Assembly (NCBI RefSeq): GCF_014837165.1
Contig: NZ_JACSPM010000005.1
Location: forward strand, 110,404 to 174,403
DNA length: 64,000 bases
Direction: 5' to 3'
Origin: Microbacterium gallinarum
Lineage (GTDB): Bacteria > Actinomycetota > Actinomycetes > Actinomycetales > Microbacteriaceae
Shown one piece after another: positions 33,368 to 41,430 of the stretch; within the stretch, counting starts at the first letter, position 1, and every line of letters begins with the position of its first letter. A program made the position numbers and the translations under genes. Under the pieces are notes generated by a model. The model worked only from the letters and a program-made list of their open reading frames with translations, was not told the DNA's origin and searched no databases.

Positions 33368-34528
33368 TCAGAGGGCCGAGAGCGCCTGATCCAGGTCGGC
33401 GATGAGGTCGTCGACGGTCTCGATGCCGACCGACAGCCGCACGAGCTCCTCGGGGACGGCGAGCTCGGTGCCGCGCACCGATGCGTGGGTCATTGCATCC
33501 GGGTAGTTCATGAGCGACTCCACACCGCCCAGCGACTCCGCCAGCTGGAACAGCTTCGTCGACTCCGCGAGACGGCGAGCGGATGCCGCGTCCGCCAGTT
33601 CCGCGGAGACGATGCCGCCGAAGCCGCTCATCTGGCGGGCGGCGAGCTCGTGACCGGGGTGTGCGGGCAGGCCGGGGTAGTGCACGCGGGCCACCTTCGG
33701 GTGCGCGTCGAGGAACTCCGCCACCGCCTGCGCGTTCTCGCTGTGGCGCTGCATGCGCACGGCGAGCGTCTTGATACCGCGCGTGGTGAGCCAGGCGTCC
33801 AGCGGACCGGAGACCGCACCCACCGCGAACTGGTGGAACTTCGCCTGCTCGTAGAGAGCGTCGTCATTGAGGATCAGCGCGCCGCCGACGACGTCGGAGT
33901 GCCCGCCGAGGTACTTGGTCGTCGAATGGACGACGACGTCGGCGCCGAGCGAGAGCGGCTGCTGGAGCGCCGGCGAGGCGAAGGTGTTGTCGACGACGAT
34001 GAGGGCGCCGGCGTCGTGGCCGAGCCGTGCGAGCCCCGCGATGTCGGTGATGTGCAGCATCGGGTTGCTCGGCGTCTCGACCCACAGGATCCGCGCCGGT
34101 CGCTCGGCGAGCGCGGCCCCGACCGCGGCGAGGTCGCTCATGTCGACGATCCGCAGACCGATGCCCCACGGCGCGAGCACCCGGGCCAGCAGGCGGTATG
34201 TGCCGCCGTAGACGTCGCTGCCGAGCAGCACCTCGTCGCCGGGCGTGAGGACGGATCGGAGGAGTGCGTCCTCGGCGGCGAGCCCCGAGGCGAACGACAG
34301 ACCGTGCGCGCCGCCCTCGAGCGCGGCGAGCTGTGACTCGAGAGCGGTGCGCGTCGGGTTGCCGCTGCGGCCGTACTCGAAGCCTTGGCGGAGCCCGCCG
34401 ATGCCGTCCTGGGCATACGTCGTCGAGAAGTGCACGGGCGGGATGACCGCGCCGGTCGTCGGATCGAAGGTCTGTCCGGCGTGGACGGCGCGGGTCTCGA
34501 ATCCGCGAGGGGCGTTCGTGTCGGTCAT
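33368..34528 (-). CDS. metB: Cystathionine gamma-synthase/gamma-lyase
   Basis: A 386-residue PLP enzyme of the Cys/Met metabolism family. Motifs: FSTTYAQDGIGG, the PLP Lys in VVHSTTKYLGGHSDVVGG, LWVETPSNPML and the C-terminal SLGGVESLMNYPDAMTHASV. It either condenses O-succinyl/acetylhomoserine with cysteine or, working in reverse transsulfuration, splits cystathionine to cysteine. Its ATG overlaps the cbs stop codon (ATGA). That pairing, as at the mycobacterial cbs-metB locus, favours a lyase or dual role. The family name does not decide between them. Confidence 0.92.
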   Translation of the reverse strand: MTDTNAPRGFETRAVHAGQTFDPTTGAVIPPVHFSTTYAQDGIGGLRQGFEYGRSGNPTRTALESQLAALEGGAHGLSFASGLAAEDALLRSVLTPGDEVLLGSDVYGGTYRLLARVLAPWGIGLRIVDMSDLAAVGAALAERPARILWVETPSNPMLHITDIAGLARLGHDAGALIVVDNTFASPALQQPLSLGADVVVHSTTKYLGGHSDVVGGALILNDDALYEQAKFHQFAVGAVSGPLDAWLTTRGIKTLAVRMQRHSENAQAVAEFLDAHPKVARVHYPGLPAHPGHELAARQMSGFGGIVSAELADAASARRLAESTKLFQLAESLGGVESLMNYPDAMTHASVRGTELAVPEELVRLSVGIETVDDLIADLDQALSAL

Positions 34529-35538
34529 GCCTGGGTTCCTTCGGATCGGGGTTCGGGCTGCTCGGCGACCGGCTCCGGTGCGTCGACATCGAAGCCTCGT
34601 GCGCGCATCCAGCCGTCGTCGTAGATCTTGCTGAGGTAGCCGCGGCCGTGGTCGGGGAGCAGCACGACGACCACCGCGTCAGCAGGCAGGTCGCGGGCGA
34701 CGCGCAGCGCGCCGACGACGGCCATCCCGCTCGAGCCGCCGACGAGCAGCGCCTCCTCGCGGGCGAGTCGGCGCGTCATCGCGAACGACTCGGCGTCGGG
34801 GACGCGCACCACCTCGTGCGCCACCGTGCGGTCGTACGTCTCAGGCCAGAAGTCCTCGCCGACGCCCTCGGTGAGGTAGCCGTGAACCGGACCGCCGGAG
34901 TAGATCGAGCCCTCGGGATCGACCCCGATCACGCGCACGGCGTCATGGGACACGTCGCGCAGGTACCGCCCGGTGCCGGTGATCGTGCCGCCCGTGCCGA
35001 TGCCCGCCACGAAGTGCGTCACCCGGCCGTCGGTGTCGCGCCAGATCTCGGGCCCGGTCGTCTCGTAGTGGCCGCGGGGACCGTTCTGGTTCGCGAACTG
35101 GTTCGGCTTGAACGCGCCGGGGATCTCGCGGGCCAAGCGGTCCGACACGCTGTAGTACGAGCGCGGGTCTTCGGGCGGAACGCTCGTCTCGGTGATGACG
35201 ACCTCGGCGCCGTACGCCTTCAGCACGGCGACCTTCTCGCCCGCGAACTTGTCGGGCACGACGAAGATCATGCGGTACCCGCGCTGCTGCGCGATCAGCG
35301 CCAGGCCGACGCCGGTGTTCCCGCTGGTCGGCTCGACAATCGTGCCGCCCGGACGCAGCAGGCCGTCACGCTCGGCGGCGTCGATGATGTTGCGGGCGAT
35401 GCGGTCCTTGGCGGAGCTGCCCGGGTTGAAGTACTCGACCTTCGCGAGGACCGTGGCGGCGATGCCGTCGGTGACGCGGGTGAGCTGGACGAGAGGGGTG
35501 TTGCCGACCAGGTCGGCCACGCTCTTGGCGTAACGCAC
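34525..35538 (-). CDS. cbs: Cystathionine beta-synthase without CBS domains
   Basis: A 337-residue fold-type II PLP enzyme. PLP Lys in SSAKDRIARNIIDAAERDG, the substrate loop PTSGNTGVGLALIAQQRGY and the GTGGTITGTGRYLRD phosphate loop are present. The end motif LLPDHGRGYLSKIYDDGWMRARGF is characteristic of the actinobacterial cystathionine beta-synthase rather than CysK. The C-terminal CBS pair of the mycobacterial enzyme is missing; only 35 Pro/Glu-rich residues follow. It should join serine and homocysteine. Start at GTG 35538. First gene of the pair. Confidence 0.88.
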   Translation of the reverse strand: MRYAKSVADLVGNTPLVQLTRVTDGIAATVLAKVEYFNPGSSAKDRIARNIIDAAERDGLLRPGGTIVEPTSGNTGVGLALIAQQRGYRMIFVVPDKFAGEKVAVLKAYGAEVVITETSVPPEDPRSYYSVSDRLAREIPGAFKPNQFANQNGPRGHYETTGPEIWRDTDGRVTHFVAGIGTGGTITGTGRYLRDVSHDAVRVIGVDPEGSIYSGGPVHGYLTEGVGEDFWPETYDRTVAHEVVRVPDAESFAMTRRLAREEALLVGGSSGMAVVGALRVARDLPADAVVVVLLPDHGRGYLSKIYDDGWMRARGFDVDAPEPVAEQPEPRSEGTQA

Positions 35539-35644
35539 GGATGTGTCCTAGGTGGTGTCGCCGCGCGGGGCGCGGACGGGCTGTCGGGGTCGCGGAAGCG
35601 TGCCGGCGGCACTCAGCGACAACAACGACAGGTCAACACGCGGT

Positions 35645-35650
35645 CAGTCT
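35645..35650 (-). promoter_or_regulatory. -10 box TAGACT, cbs operon
   Basis: Minus-strand TAGACT about 105 nt before GTG 35538, leaving a long 5' leader. I see no known riboswitch in the leader. Confidence 0.4.
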
Positions 35651-35699
35651 AGCCCGGCGTCCGTGTTAGCGTGAGCGCGGTCGACGGAAGGCGGTGGGC

Positions 35700-35978
35700 A
35701 TGAGCGAGTCTCTGGGCATTCTGCTCCGCCTGCTGCTCGAGGTGTTCGGTGCCGTCGCGGTCCGCGAGCCCAGCGCACTGGTGCTCGCCGCCGCGCTCGC
35801 GGCGATCGCGATCGTCGCCCTCACCGCCGCGTCAGTCGAGCTTCCCGCCTCCGCCGTCGGGTCGTCGCCGCACCCGCGCCGCGCGATCGACGTGTCGGTG
35901 AGGCCTGCGCAGAGCGATCCGGATGCCCCCGGACACTCGCGTCCGCGCGCGCCGGGATTCGCGGTCCCGGCCGCCTGA
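35700..35978 (+). CDS. Small single-span membrane protein
   Basis: A 92-residue protein. Residues 3-50 are hydrophobic (ILLRLLLEVFGAVAV, ALVLAAALAAIAIVALTAASVEL), giving one or two membrane segments; the tail is Pro/Arg-rich and probably cytoplasmic or exposed. GGAAGG precedes ATG 35700; a GTG at 35694 is an alternative. It lies 106 bp ahead of a YidC-like gene in the same direction. I recall this pair (DUF6412 plus insertase) in related genomes, so it may be a partner or substrate of the insertase. Confidence 0.7.
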   Translation: MSESLGILLRLLLEVFGAVAVREPSALVLAAALAAIAIVALTAASVELPASAVGSSPHPRRAIDVSVRPAQSDPDAPGHSRPRAPGFAVPAA

Positions 35979-36084
35979 CCCGTTCCGCGCCGTCCGCGCT
36001 CCCCCGTCCGCGGGGTGCCGTCGGCGTCTGCCGACGTCGTCGTGGCCGCATGCGACCACCTCGGCATCGACGAACGGACCACCC

Positions 36085-36837
36085 TTGGACATCTACGCCT
36101 TCCCCCCTGTCGCCGCGATCCTCGACGCGGCCTACGCCGTGCTCATGCAGATCACGGTGCTCCTCGAACCACTCGCGGGTGCGGCTGCAGCCGCGGCATC
36201 CGTCCTTCTCCTCACCCTGCTGGTGCGCGCCGCGCTCGTGCCCGCCGGAGTGTCGCAGGCCAAGGCCGAACAGACGCGCAGCCGGCTCGCGCCGAAGCTG
36301 CGCGACCTGCAGAAGCGGTACGGCCGCGACCGCGAGCGGCTGCAGCGCGAGACCATGAGGCTGTACGCCGACGAGAACACCTCGCCGTTCGCAGGCTGCC
36401 TGCCCCTCGTGGCGCAGGCGCCGGTCATCGGGGTCGTCTATGCGCTCTTCGCATTCCCGACGATCGCGGGCCATGCGAACGCGCTGCTGTCCGAGACGCT
36501 CCTCGGCGTCCCGCTCGGCGCGAGCCTCTTGGGATCGATCGCCGCCGGTACCGCGACAGCGCCGACCTTCGCGGTGTTCGGCGCGCTGATCGTCGTGATC
36601 GTGATCGCCGCCGAGGTCACGCGACGCGCGTTCCGACCACCGGTGACGGACGGAGCGGATGCCTCGCCCCTTGCGGGCGCGGGATTCGCGCGTGCCGTCG
36701 GGGCGCTGCAGTTCACGACCGCGATCGTCGCACTGTTCGTCCCGCTCGCAACGGCGATCTACCTCGCGACCACCGTCGTCTGGACGCTGGTGCAGCGCGT
36801 GATCCTGCGCCGCCGCTACCCGCTCGCCGCGCCCTGA
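36085..36837 (+). CDS. YidC/Oxa1-like membrane insertase, short paralogue
   Basis: A 250-residue protein with five membrane segments. The YidC/Oxa1 core is recognisable: LLLTLLVRAALVPAGVSQAKAEQTRSRLAPKLRDLQKRYGRDRERLQRETMRLYADENTSPFAGCLPLVAQAPVIGVVYALF, including the positively charged Arg in the first membrane helix and the charged cytoplasmic hairpin. The fold inserts membrane proteins. The start appears to be TTG 36085 (LDIYAFPPVAAILDAAY) since no ATG fits the complete first segment; the ribosome-binding site is weak. It is not next to rnpA, so it is probably a second copy rather than the housekeeping YidC. Confidence 0.8.
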   Translation: MDIYAFPPVAAILDAAYAVLMQITVLLEPLAGAAAAAASVLLLTLLVRAALVPAGVSQAKAEQTRSRLAPKLRDLQKRYGRDRERLQRETMRLYADENTSPFAGCLPLVAQAPVIGVVYALFAFPTIAGHANALLSETLLGVPLGASLLGSIAAGTATAPTFAVFGALIVVIVIAAEVTRRAFRPPVTDGADASPLAGAGFARAVGALQFTTAIVALFVPLATAIYLATTVVWTLVQRVILRRRYPLAAP

Positions 36838-36840
36838 GGG

Positions 36841-37410
36841 TCAGCGGTCGGCGACGGGCGCCGGCCCGCCGGCATCCGAGGATTTCGGCTCCCGCCCGTA
36901 CTTGACGACCATCGTGAGCAGGCGGACACCCGCGCCGAGCACGATGAGGTTGAGGATCATCTGCACCGTCACCACCACGCGCGCGACCTCGGCGACGGCG
37001 CTGATGTCACCGAACCCGACCGTCGCGAAGATCGTCACCGTGAAGTAGAGGGCGTCCATGCGCGACAGGTCGCCGGTGAACGCGCCGGGGTCGTTCCGCT
37101 CCATCAGGAAGTACATGGTGGCGAAGAGGAGGAGATAGATGGGGGCGATCACGGCGAGGGCCTCGATCGCGCGCACGCCCGGATCGGCGGAGCGGATGAT
37201 CGCGAGCACCTGCCACACCGTCACCCCGGCGAGCACGCCGGCCGCGACGACGATCGCGGCCGGCACGGGGATCGTGTCGATCCAGTCGAGCGGCACGAGG
37301 AAATAGAGCGTGACGAGCACGGTCGCCGAGAGGAGCGCCCGCAGCAGGCCGACGGCGATGACCTTCCGGCGCTGAGACCGGGTCAGCCGTTCGATCGGCG
37401 CTTCGTCCAT
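36841..37410 (-). CDS. Potassium channel-like protein
   Basis: A 189-residue membrane protein with four to five membrane segments. The last two surround a pore loop with the selectivity filter TVGFGD (YFTVTIFATVGFGDISAVAEVARVVVTVQMILNL), a two-TM K+-channel module. Two or three helices precede it. There is no RCK domain in the protein. ATG 37410 has GAGAGGA upstream; a longer frame continues upstream but has no supporting signal. It abuts the convergent YidC-like gene. Confidence 0.85.
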   Translation of the reverse strand: MDEAPIERLTRSQRRKVIAVGLLRALLSATVLVTLYFLVPLDWIDTIPVPAAIVVAAGVLAGVTVWQVLAIIRSADPGVRAIEALAVIAPIYLLLFATMYFLMERNDPGAFTGDLSRMDALYFTVTIFATVGFGDISAVAEVARVVVTVQMILNLIVLGAGVRLLTMVVKYGREPKSSDAGGPAPVADR

Positions 37411-37584
37411 GCGTGCGGCGTCCTCTCCCCCGGCGTGCGCAGGGCGCGGCTCCGCCACGGTGACCTCAAGGGTGCCGGTCGACCTGCGGCGGTGCATCAC
37501 CCGCCGGGAGTGAACTCGCGGCGTCTCGCCGCCCCCGCCGCAGTGGGATACTCGACAGACCGGCCGCCAGTGGCCGTCACCATC

Positions 37585-38340
37585 ATGAGCACCTCGAATC
37601 AGAGTCGCATCGTCGCGAGCATCAGCGTCGTGGGGGCCGGCCGCGTGGGCCGAGCCGCCGCCGCCGCGTTCCGCGCCGCGGGCTACGAGGTGCACGGCCC
37701 GACCGTCCGGGGCGAGCGCATCGCACCCGCGGACGCCGTGCTCCTGTGCGTCCCCGACCGCGAGATCGGCGACGCGGGCGCGGCCGCGCGCGGTGCCGCG
37801 CCCTTCGTGGGCCACACGTCCGGCGCGACGCCGCTGGTCGAAGCGGGCGTCGACTTCGGACTCCATCCGCTGCGGGCCTTCGTGGGCACCGAGGACGCCG
37901 ACTCCTTCGACGGCGTCGGCTGCGCCGTCGCCGGCACCTCGCCCGACGCGCTGCGGGTCGCCGAGGAGCTCGCCCTCGCCGTCGGCGGCCGGCCGTTCGA
38001 GGTGCGCGACGAGCAGCGTGCCGGGTATCACGCCGCCGCCTCGATCGCGTCGAACTACCTCGTGACACTGCAGGCGGCCGCCGAGACGGTGGCTGCGGCA
38101 TCCGGCCTTCCCGAGGGGTTCCGCTCGCACCTCGTTCCGCTCGTGCGCGGCACCGTCGAGAACTGGGCCGCCCACGGGCCCCGCGAGGCGCTCACCGGGC
38201 CTATCGTGCGCGGAGACGAGGCGACCGTGCAGCGGCAGCGGGCCGCGGTCGAGGCATCCGCTCCCGACCTTCTTCCGCTCTTCGACGAACTGACCGACCG
38301 CACGCGCTCACTCGTCGGCACGAAGGGGATGCCGGTATGA
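37585..38340 (+). CDS. DUF2520 Rossmann protein, candidate ketopantoate reductase
   Basis: A 251-residue protein: an N-terminal NAD(P) fold (ISVVGAGRVGRAAAAAFRAAGYEVHGP) and a C-terminal DUF2520 helical domain (DEQRAGYHAAASIASNYLVTLQAAAETVAAASGLPEGFRSHLVPLVRGTVENW), the arrangement of 6-phosphogluconate/ketopantoate-type dehydrogenases. panC follows with an ATGA overlap and panB after that, so it is in a pantothenate operon. A panE-like ketopantoate reductase is otherwise missing here. The same gene precedes panC in mycobacteria. The function is inferred from context. Confidence 0.85.
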   Translation: MSTSNQSRIVASISVVGAGRVGRAAAAAFRAAGYEVHGPTVRGERIAPADAVLLCVPDREIGDAGAAARGAAPFVGHTSGATPLVEAGVDFGLHPLRAFVGTEDADSFDGVGCAVAGTSPDALRVAEELALAVGGRPFEVRDEQRAGYHAAASIASNYLVTLQAAAETVAAASGLPEGFRSHLVPLVRGTVENWAAHGPREALTGPIVRGDEATVQRQRAAVEASAPDLLPLFDELTDRTRSLVGTKGMPV

Positions 38341-39188
38341 GGATCGTCCGGACCGTAGCCGACGTGCGTGCCGCCGTGCGCGACGCGCGATCGCGGAGCG
38401 CCGCAGTGGGACTCGTGCCCACGATGGGCGCCCTCCACGACGGTCACCTCTCGCTCGTCCGTCGGGCGCGGGACGAGAACGACCTCGTCGTGATTTCGCT
38501 GTTCGTCAATCCGACGCAGTTCGGGCCGAACGAGGACCTCGCGTCGTATCCGCGCGACGAGGCGCGTGACGCCGAACTGGCCGCGGCGGCGGGTGCCGAC
38601 ATCCTGTTCGCTCCTCCGGTGGACGAGGTCTACCCGCGCGGGTTCTCGACGACCATCCACATCGCCGGCATCACCGACGTGCTCGACGGCGCCCATCGCG
38701 GCCCGCACCATTTCGACGGGGTGGCGACGGTCGTCACGAAGCTGTTCCAGATGGTGGCGCCGGATGCCGCGTACTTCGGCCAGAAGGACGCCCAGCAGGT
38801 GCTCGTGATCCGCCGGCTCGTGCGCGACCTCGACATGCCGGTGCGCATCGTCGCGTGCCCGATCGTGCGCGAGGCGGACGGGCTCGCGATGAGCTCGCGC
38901 AACGTCTACCTCGATCCCGCCGCCCGTGAGCAGGCGACCGCGCTCAACCGCGCTCTCGAGGCGGCCGACGCCGTCGTCCGCAACGGCGAGACCGGGGCGG
39001 ATGCCGTGATCGCGGCCGCGCGCGAGGTGCTGGCGCGTGCCGGCATCGAGCCCGAGTACCTCGAGCTGCGGTCGCCCGACGACCTGGCCGAGCTCGACCG
39101 CGTGGACGGCGGAGCGCTGCTGGCCGTCGCCGCGCAGGTCGGCAGGGCACGACTCATCGACAACCGAATCCTGGAGGCCACCGCATGA
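38337..39188 (+). CDS. panC: Pantothenate synthetase
   Basis: A 283-residue enzyme joining pantoate and beta-alanine with ATP to give pantothenate. The HIGH-type motif is in PTMGALHDGHLSLVRRA, NPTQFGPNEDL and the FQMVAPDAAYFGQKDAQQ segment follow, and the MSSRN motif (GLAMSSRNVYLDPAARE) is intact. Length is standard. The ATG overlaps the DUF2520 stop codon, and the stop overlaps panB (ATGA), so the three genes are translated together. Confidence 0.97.
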   Translation: MRIVRTVADVRAAVRDARSRSAAVGLVPTMGALHDGHLSLVRRARDENDLVVISLFVNPTQFGPNEDLASYPRDEARDAELAAAAGADILFAPPVDEVYPRGFSTTIHIAGITDVLDGAHRGPHHFDGVATVVTKLFQMVAPDAAYFGQKDAQQVLVIRRLVRDLDMPVRIVACPIVREADGLAMSSRNVYLDPAAREQATALNRALEAADAVVRNGETGADAVIAAAREVLARAGIEPEYLELRSPDDLAELDRVDGGALLAVAAQVGRARLIDNRILEATA

Positions 39189-40108
39189 GCGCAGGATCCT
39201 TCCCCACCGCCGACAAGCCCGCCCGCCCCCGCATGACCTTCGGCGCACTCGCCGCGATGAAGGAACGCGGTGAGCCGATCGCGATGGTCACCGCCTACGA
39301 CTATCCGAGCGCCCAGATCGCCGAGGCGGCGGGAGTCGACATGGTGCTCGTCGGCGACTCGGCGGCGATGACCGTGCTCGGGCATGAATCGACCGTGCCC
39401 GTGACGGTCGACGAGATGCTGATGCTCACGGCCGCCGTTCGCCGCGGACTGTCGACACCGCTGCTCGTCGCCGACCTGCCGTTCGGGTCGTACGAGCAGT
39501 CCGACGAGCAGGCCGTCAAGACCGCGCAGCGCTTCGTGAAGAGGACAGGCTGCGACGCTGTCAAGATCGAGCGCGGCGGCTCGTCGGTCGACCGCGCCCG
39601 CGCGATCGTGGCCGCGGGCATCCCGGTGATGGGGCACGTCGGTCTCACGCCGCAGACGGCGGCGAGCATCGGCGGCTACCGCGCGCAGGGCCGCACCGCG
39701 GAGGAGGCCGTCGCCCTGTGCGAGAGCGCGATCGCCCTCCAGGACGCCGGATGCTTCGCGATCGTGTTCGAGGCGATCCCGACGCCCGTGACCGAGGCGA
39801 TCATGCCGCAGCTCTCGATCCCGGTGATCGGCATCGGCGCCGGACCGAGCACCGACGGCCAGGTGCTCGTGTTCCACGACCTGCTCGGCATCTACGACGG
39901 TCACACCGCCCGGTTCGTCAAGCGTTACGCCGAGCTGCGCGGCGAGATGATCGGCGCCGTCTCGGCGTACGCCGAAGAGGTGCGCACGGGCGCCTATCCG
40001 CAGCCCGAGCACGGGTACGGGATGCCGGCCGACGAGTCCGCTCGCCTGCGCGCGATCCTCGATTCGAGCGCTCCGCCGCAGGTGCGCACGCGCCGGCCCG
40101 GGGCGTAG
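39185..40108 (+). CDS. panB: Ketopantoate hydroxymethyltransferase
   Basis: A 307-residue enzyme transferring a hydroxymethyl group from 5,10-methylene-tetrahydrofolate to alpha-ketoisovalerate. Motifs: VTAYDYPSAQIAEAAGVDMVLVGDSAAM, GHESTVPVTVDEM, DLPFGSYEQSDEQA, GCDAVKIERGG, VMGHVGLTPQ and IGIGAGPSTDGQVLVFHDLLG. It supplies ketopantoate, which the DUF2520 protein may reduce to pantoate for PanC. It is the last gene of the operon and is followed by two hairpins. Confidence 0.97.
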   Translation: MSAGSFPTADKPARPRMTFGALAAMKERGEPIAMVTAYDYPSAQIAEAAGVDMVLVGDSAAMTVLGHESTVPVTVDEMLMLTAAVRRGLSTPLLVADLPFGSYEQSDEQAVKTAQRFVKRTGCDAVKIERGGSSVDRARAIVAAGIPVMGHVGLTPQTAASIGGYRAQGRTAEEAVALCESAIALQDAGCFAIVFEAIPTPVTEAIMPQLSIPVIGIGAGPSTDGQVLVFHDLLGIYDGHTARFVKRYAELRGEMIGAVSAYAEEVRTGAYPQPEHGYGMPADESARLRAILDSSAPPQVRTRRPGA

Positions 40109-40116
40109 CGATCACT

Positions 40117-40137
40117 GTGCGCGGTCGCCCCGCGCAC
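40117..40137. terminator. First hairpin after panB
   Basis: GTGCGCGG and CCGCGCAC pair with a 5-nt loop, 8 bp after the panB stop codon. Confidence 0.6.
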
Positions 40138-40141
40138 GGCT

Positions 40142-40167
40142 GTGCCCCCGGCCGGAACCGGGGGCAC
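40142..40167. terminator. Second hairpin after panB
   Basis: GTGCCCCCGG and CCGGGGGCAC, 10-bp perfect arms with a 6-nt loop, 13 bp before the convergent CsbD gene's stop codon; serves both strands. Confidence 0.75.
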
Positions 40168-40180
40168 GCGGCACGCCAGA

Positions 40181-40360
40181 TCAGCGATCGTTGGTGAAGG
40201 CGTCCTTCACGTCGTCGCCGGCCTGCTTGATGTTGGCTTTGGCCTGATCCATCTTGCCTTCGGCCTCGAGTCGTTCGTTGTCGGTCATGTCGCCGACCGA
40301 CTCCTTGACCTTGCCCTTCATCTCCTCCGCGCCGTGCTTGATGTCATCTCCTGCACCCAT
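40181..40360 (-). CDS. CsbD-family stress protein
   Basis: A 59-residue hydrophilic protein (MGAGDDIKHGAEEMKGKVKE..., KMDQAKANIKQAGDDVKDAF). Two CsbD-type amphipathic stretches and the E-x-K-G-K-x-K-E pattern place it in the general-stress CsbD family. AGAAGGGAG precedes ATG 40360. It lies 42 bp downstream of the 236-residue membrane protein on the same strand, probably as an operon induced by general stress. Confidence 0.85.
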   Translation of the reverse strand: MGAGDDIKHGAEEMKGKVKESVGDMTDNERLEAEGKMDQAKANIKQAGDDVKDAFTNDR

Positions 40361-40402
40361 GGCGTTCTCCCTTCTCTGGATGGTCCTTGCGAGGGTCTTG
40401 AG

Positions 40403-41113
40403 TCACACGCCGTCGGCGTCGCGGTCCACGCCGAGTCGATCGACCCGGCGGTGATAGCGCATCCCGAGGATGCCGCCGAGGATCGCGCCGCCGAGGGTGA
40501 CGATCGCCGCCACCACGGCGGTGATGATGCCTGTGAGCGTCGCGTCCATCGGGAAGCGCGGGAATCCGTCGAGCGCCGACAGGATGTCCCACCGGCTGCC
40601 GGCGGCGAGGCTGAGCAGCGCCACCACGATCGCGATGACGATGCCCCACAGCCAGACGGCGAAGCCCTGCGCAGCACCGCTGAACCGCGCCATGCGCCCG
40701 GCGACGTAGCCGCCCGCGAGGTACGCGACGAACAGGGCGATCCCGATCGCGATGGCCCCGACGATGCCGACGGTGTCGGGGTTGTCGGATGCCGCGTCCG
40801 CGACCTCTTCCACCGTGGTGCCGGTCTCGATGCCGATGGCGGCACCGACGGCGCCGACGATGGCCGAGAGCAGCACGACCGCTCCGAAGGCGGCAAGCCA
40901 GCCGAAGAACGCCGAGCCGAACTTCACGCCACCGAAGCGGTTGCGCTCCTCGGCGAGTGCCCGGCCGTGCGACAGATCCGCCGGCGCCACCGGTGCGGCG
41001 GCGACCGTGTCGGCGTCGTGCACGGTGCGAGGTGCCACCGGTGCGGCGGCGACTCTGTCGGCGTCGTGCACGGTGCGATCCCGGTCAGTGCGCGCGTCGT
41101 TGTCGTAACTCAT
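40403..41113 (-). CDS. Multi-span membrane protein with N-terminal repeat
   Basis: A 236-residue protein. Residues 1-50 are hydrophilic and contain a tandem duplication, RTVHDAD(R/T)VAAAPVAP twice. Residues 65-220 have four to five membrane segments rich in Gly, Ala and Val (GWLAAFGAVVLLSAIVGAVGAAIGI, VAYLAGGYVAGRMARF, GFAVWLWGIVIAIVVALLSLA). The pattern resembles small stress-associated membrane proteins of the TIGR04086/YrzE kind, uncertain. TAATCT lies 6 nt before ATG 41113. The CsbD gene follows. Confidence 0.75.
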   Translation of the reverse strand: MSYDNDARTDRDRTVHDADRVAAAPVAPRTVHDADTVAAAPVAPADLSHGRALAEERNRFGGVKFGSAFFGWLAAFGAVVLLSAIVGAVGAAIGIETGTTVEEVADAASDNPDTVGIVGAIAIGIALFVAYLAGGYVAGRMARFSGAAQGFAVWLWGIVIAIVVALLSLAAGSRWDILSALDGFPRFPMDATLTGIITAVVAAIVTLGGAILGGILGMRYHRRVDRLGVDRDADGV

Positions 41114-41119
41114 GCGGCG

Positions 41120-41125
41120 AGATTA
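41120..41125 (-). promoter_or_regulatory. -10 box TAATCT, membrane protein/CsbD operon
   Basis: TAATCT on the minus strand, 6 nt before ATG 41113. Confidence 0.55.
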
Positions 41126-41280
41126 GGCCGCTTGCGCTCGCAGGGGTCCCCCGTTGCGGCGAAGGCGCGGAAGGCTTATCCTCCCGCGCCCGCGAAGCGT
41201 TTTCCGGTCGGGCCCGGTGCCCCTGTCCCGGGAACGTGCGCTTCGCGCGCACTCGATCGACCGGGTGAGGTCGGGCAGCG

Positions 41281-41356
41281 GTCAAACCGTCGGGAGAAAC
41301 GCCGTCGCGAGTTGCCGGTGCGGGCCGTTGAGGCCGAAATCTCCCGACGCTTTGAC
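41281..41356. repeat. Inverted repeat in the gap 41114-41430
   Basis: GTCAAACCGTCGGGAGA (41281-41297) pairs with TCTCCCGACGCTTTGAC (41340-41356) over 17 bp with one mismatch. It lies 75 bp after the YaeQ gene's stop codon on the minus strand. The rest of this 317-bp gap holds no convincing gene; it is GC-rich with minor hairpins. Terminator or mobile-repeat remnant. Confidence 0.65.
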
Positions 41357-41430
41357 AGGGAGCGCACCAGCTTCAGGAGATGCGGTGACGGGAGTCCGGA
41401 GAGGCCGCGGTGTGGGCGCTTCACGCGCAG

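Noticed and set aside
35539..35699. Riboswitch (S-box, T-box) in the cbs leader
   Set aside because: I saw no conserved core or a terminator stem. Only a long leader and a -10 box are supported.
37411..38175. Potassium-channel gene extending upstream
   Set aside because: The extension is antisense to the DUF2520 gene and has no family match; ATG 37410 has a ribosome-binding site.
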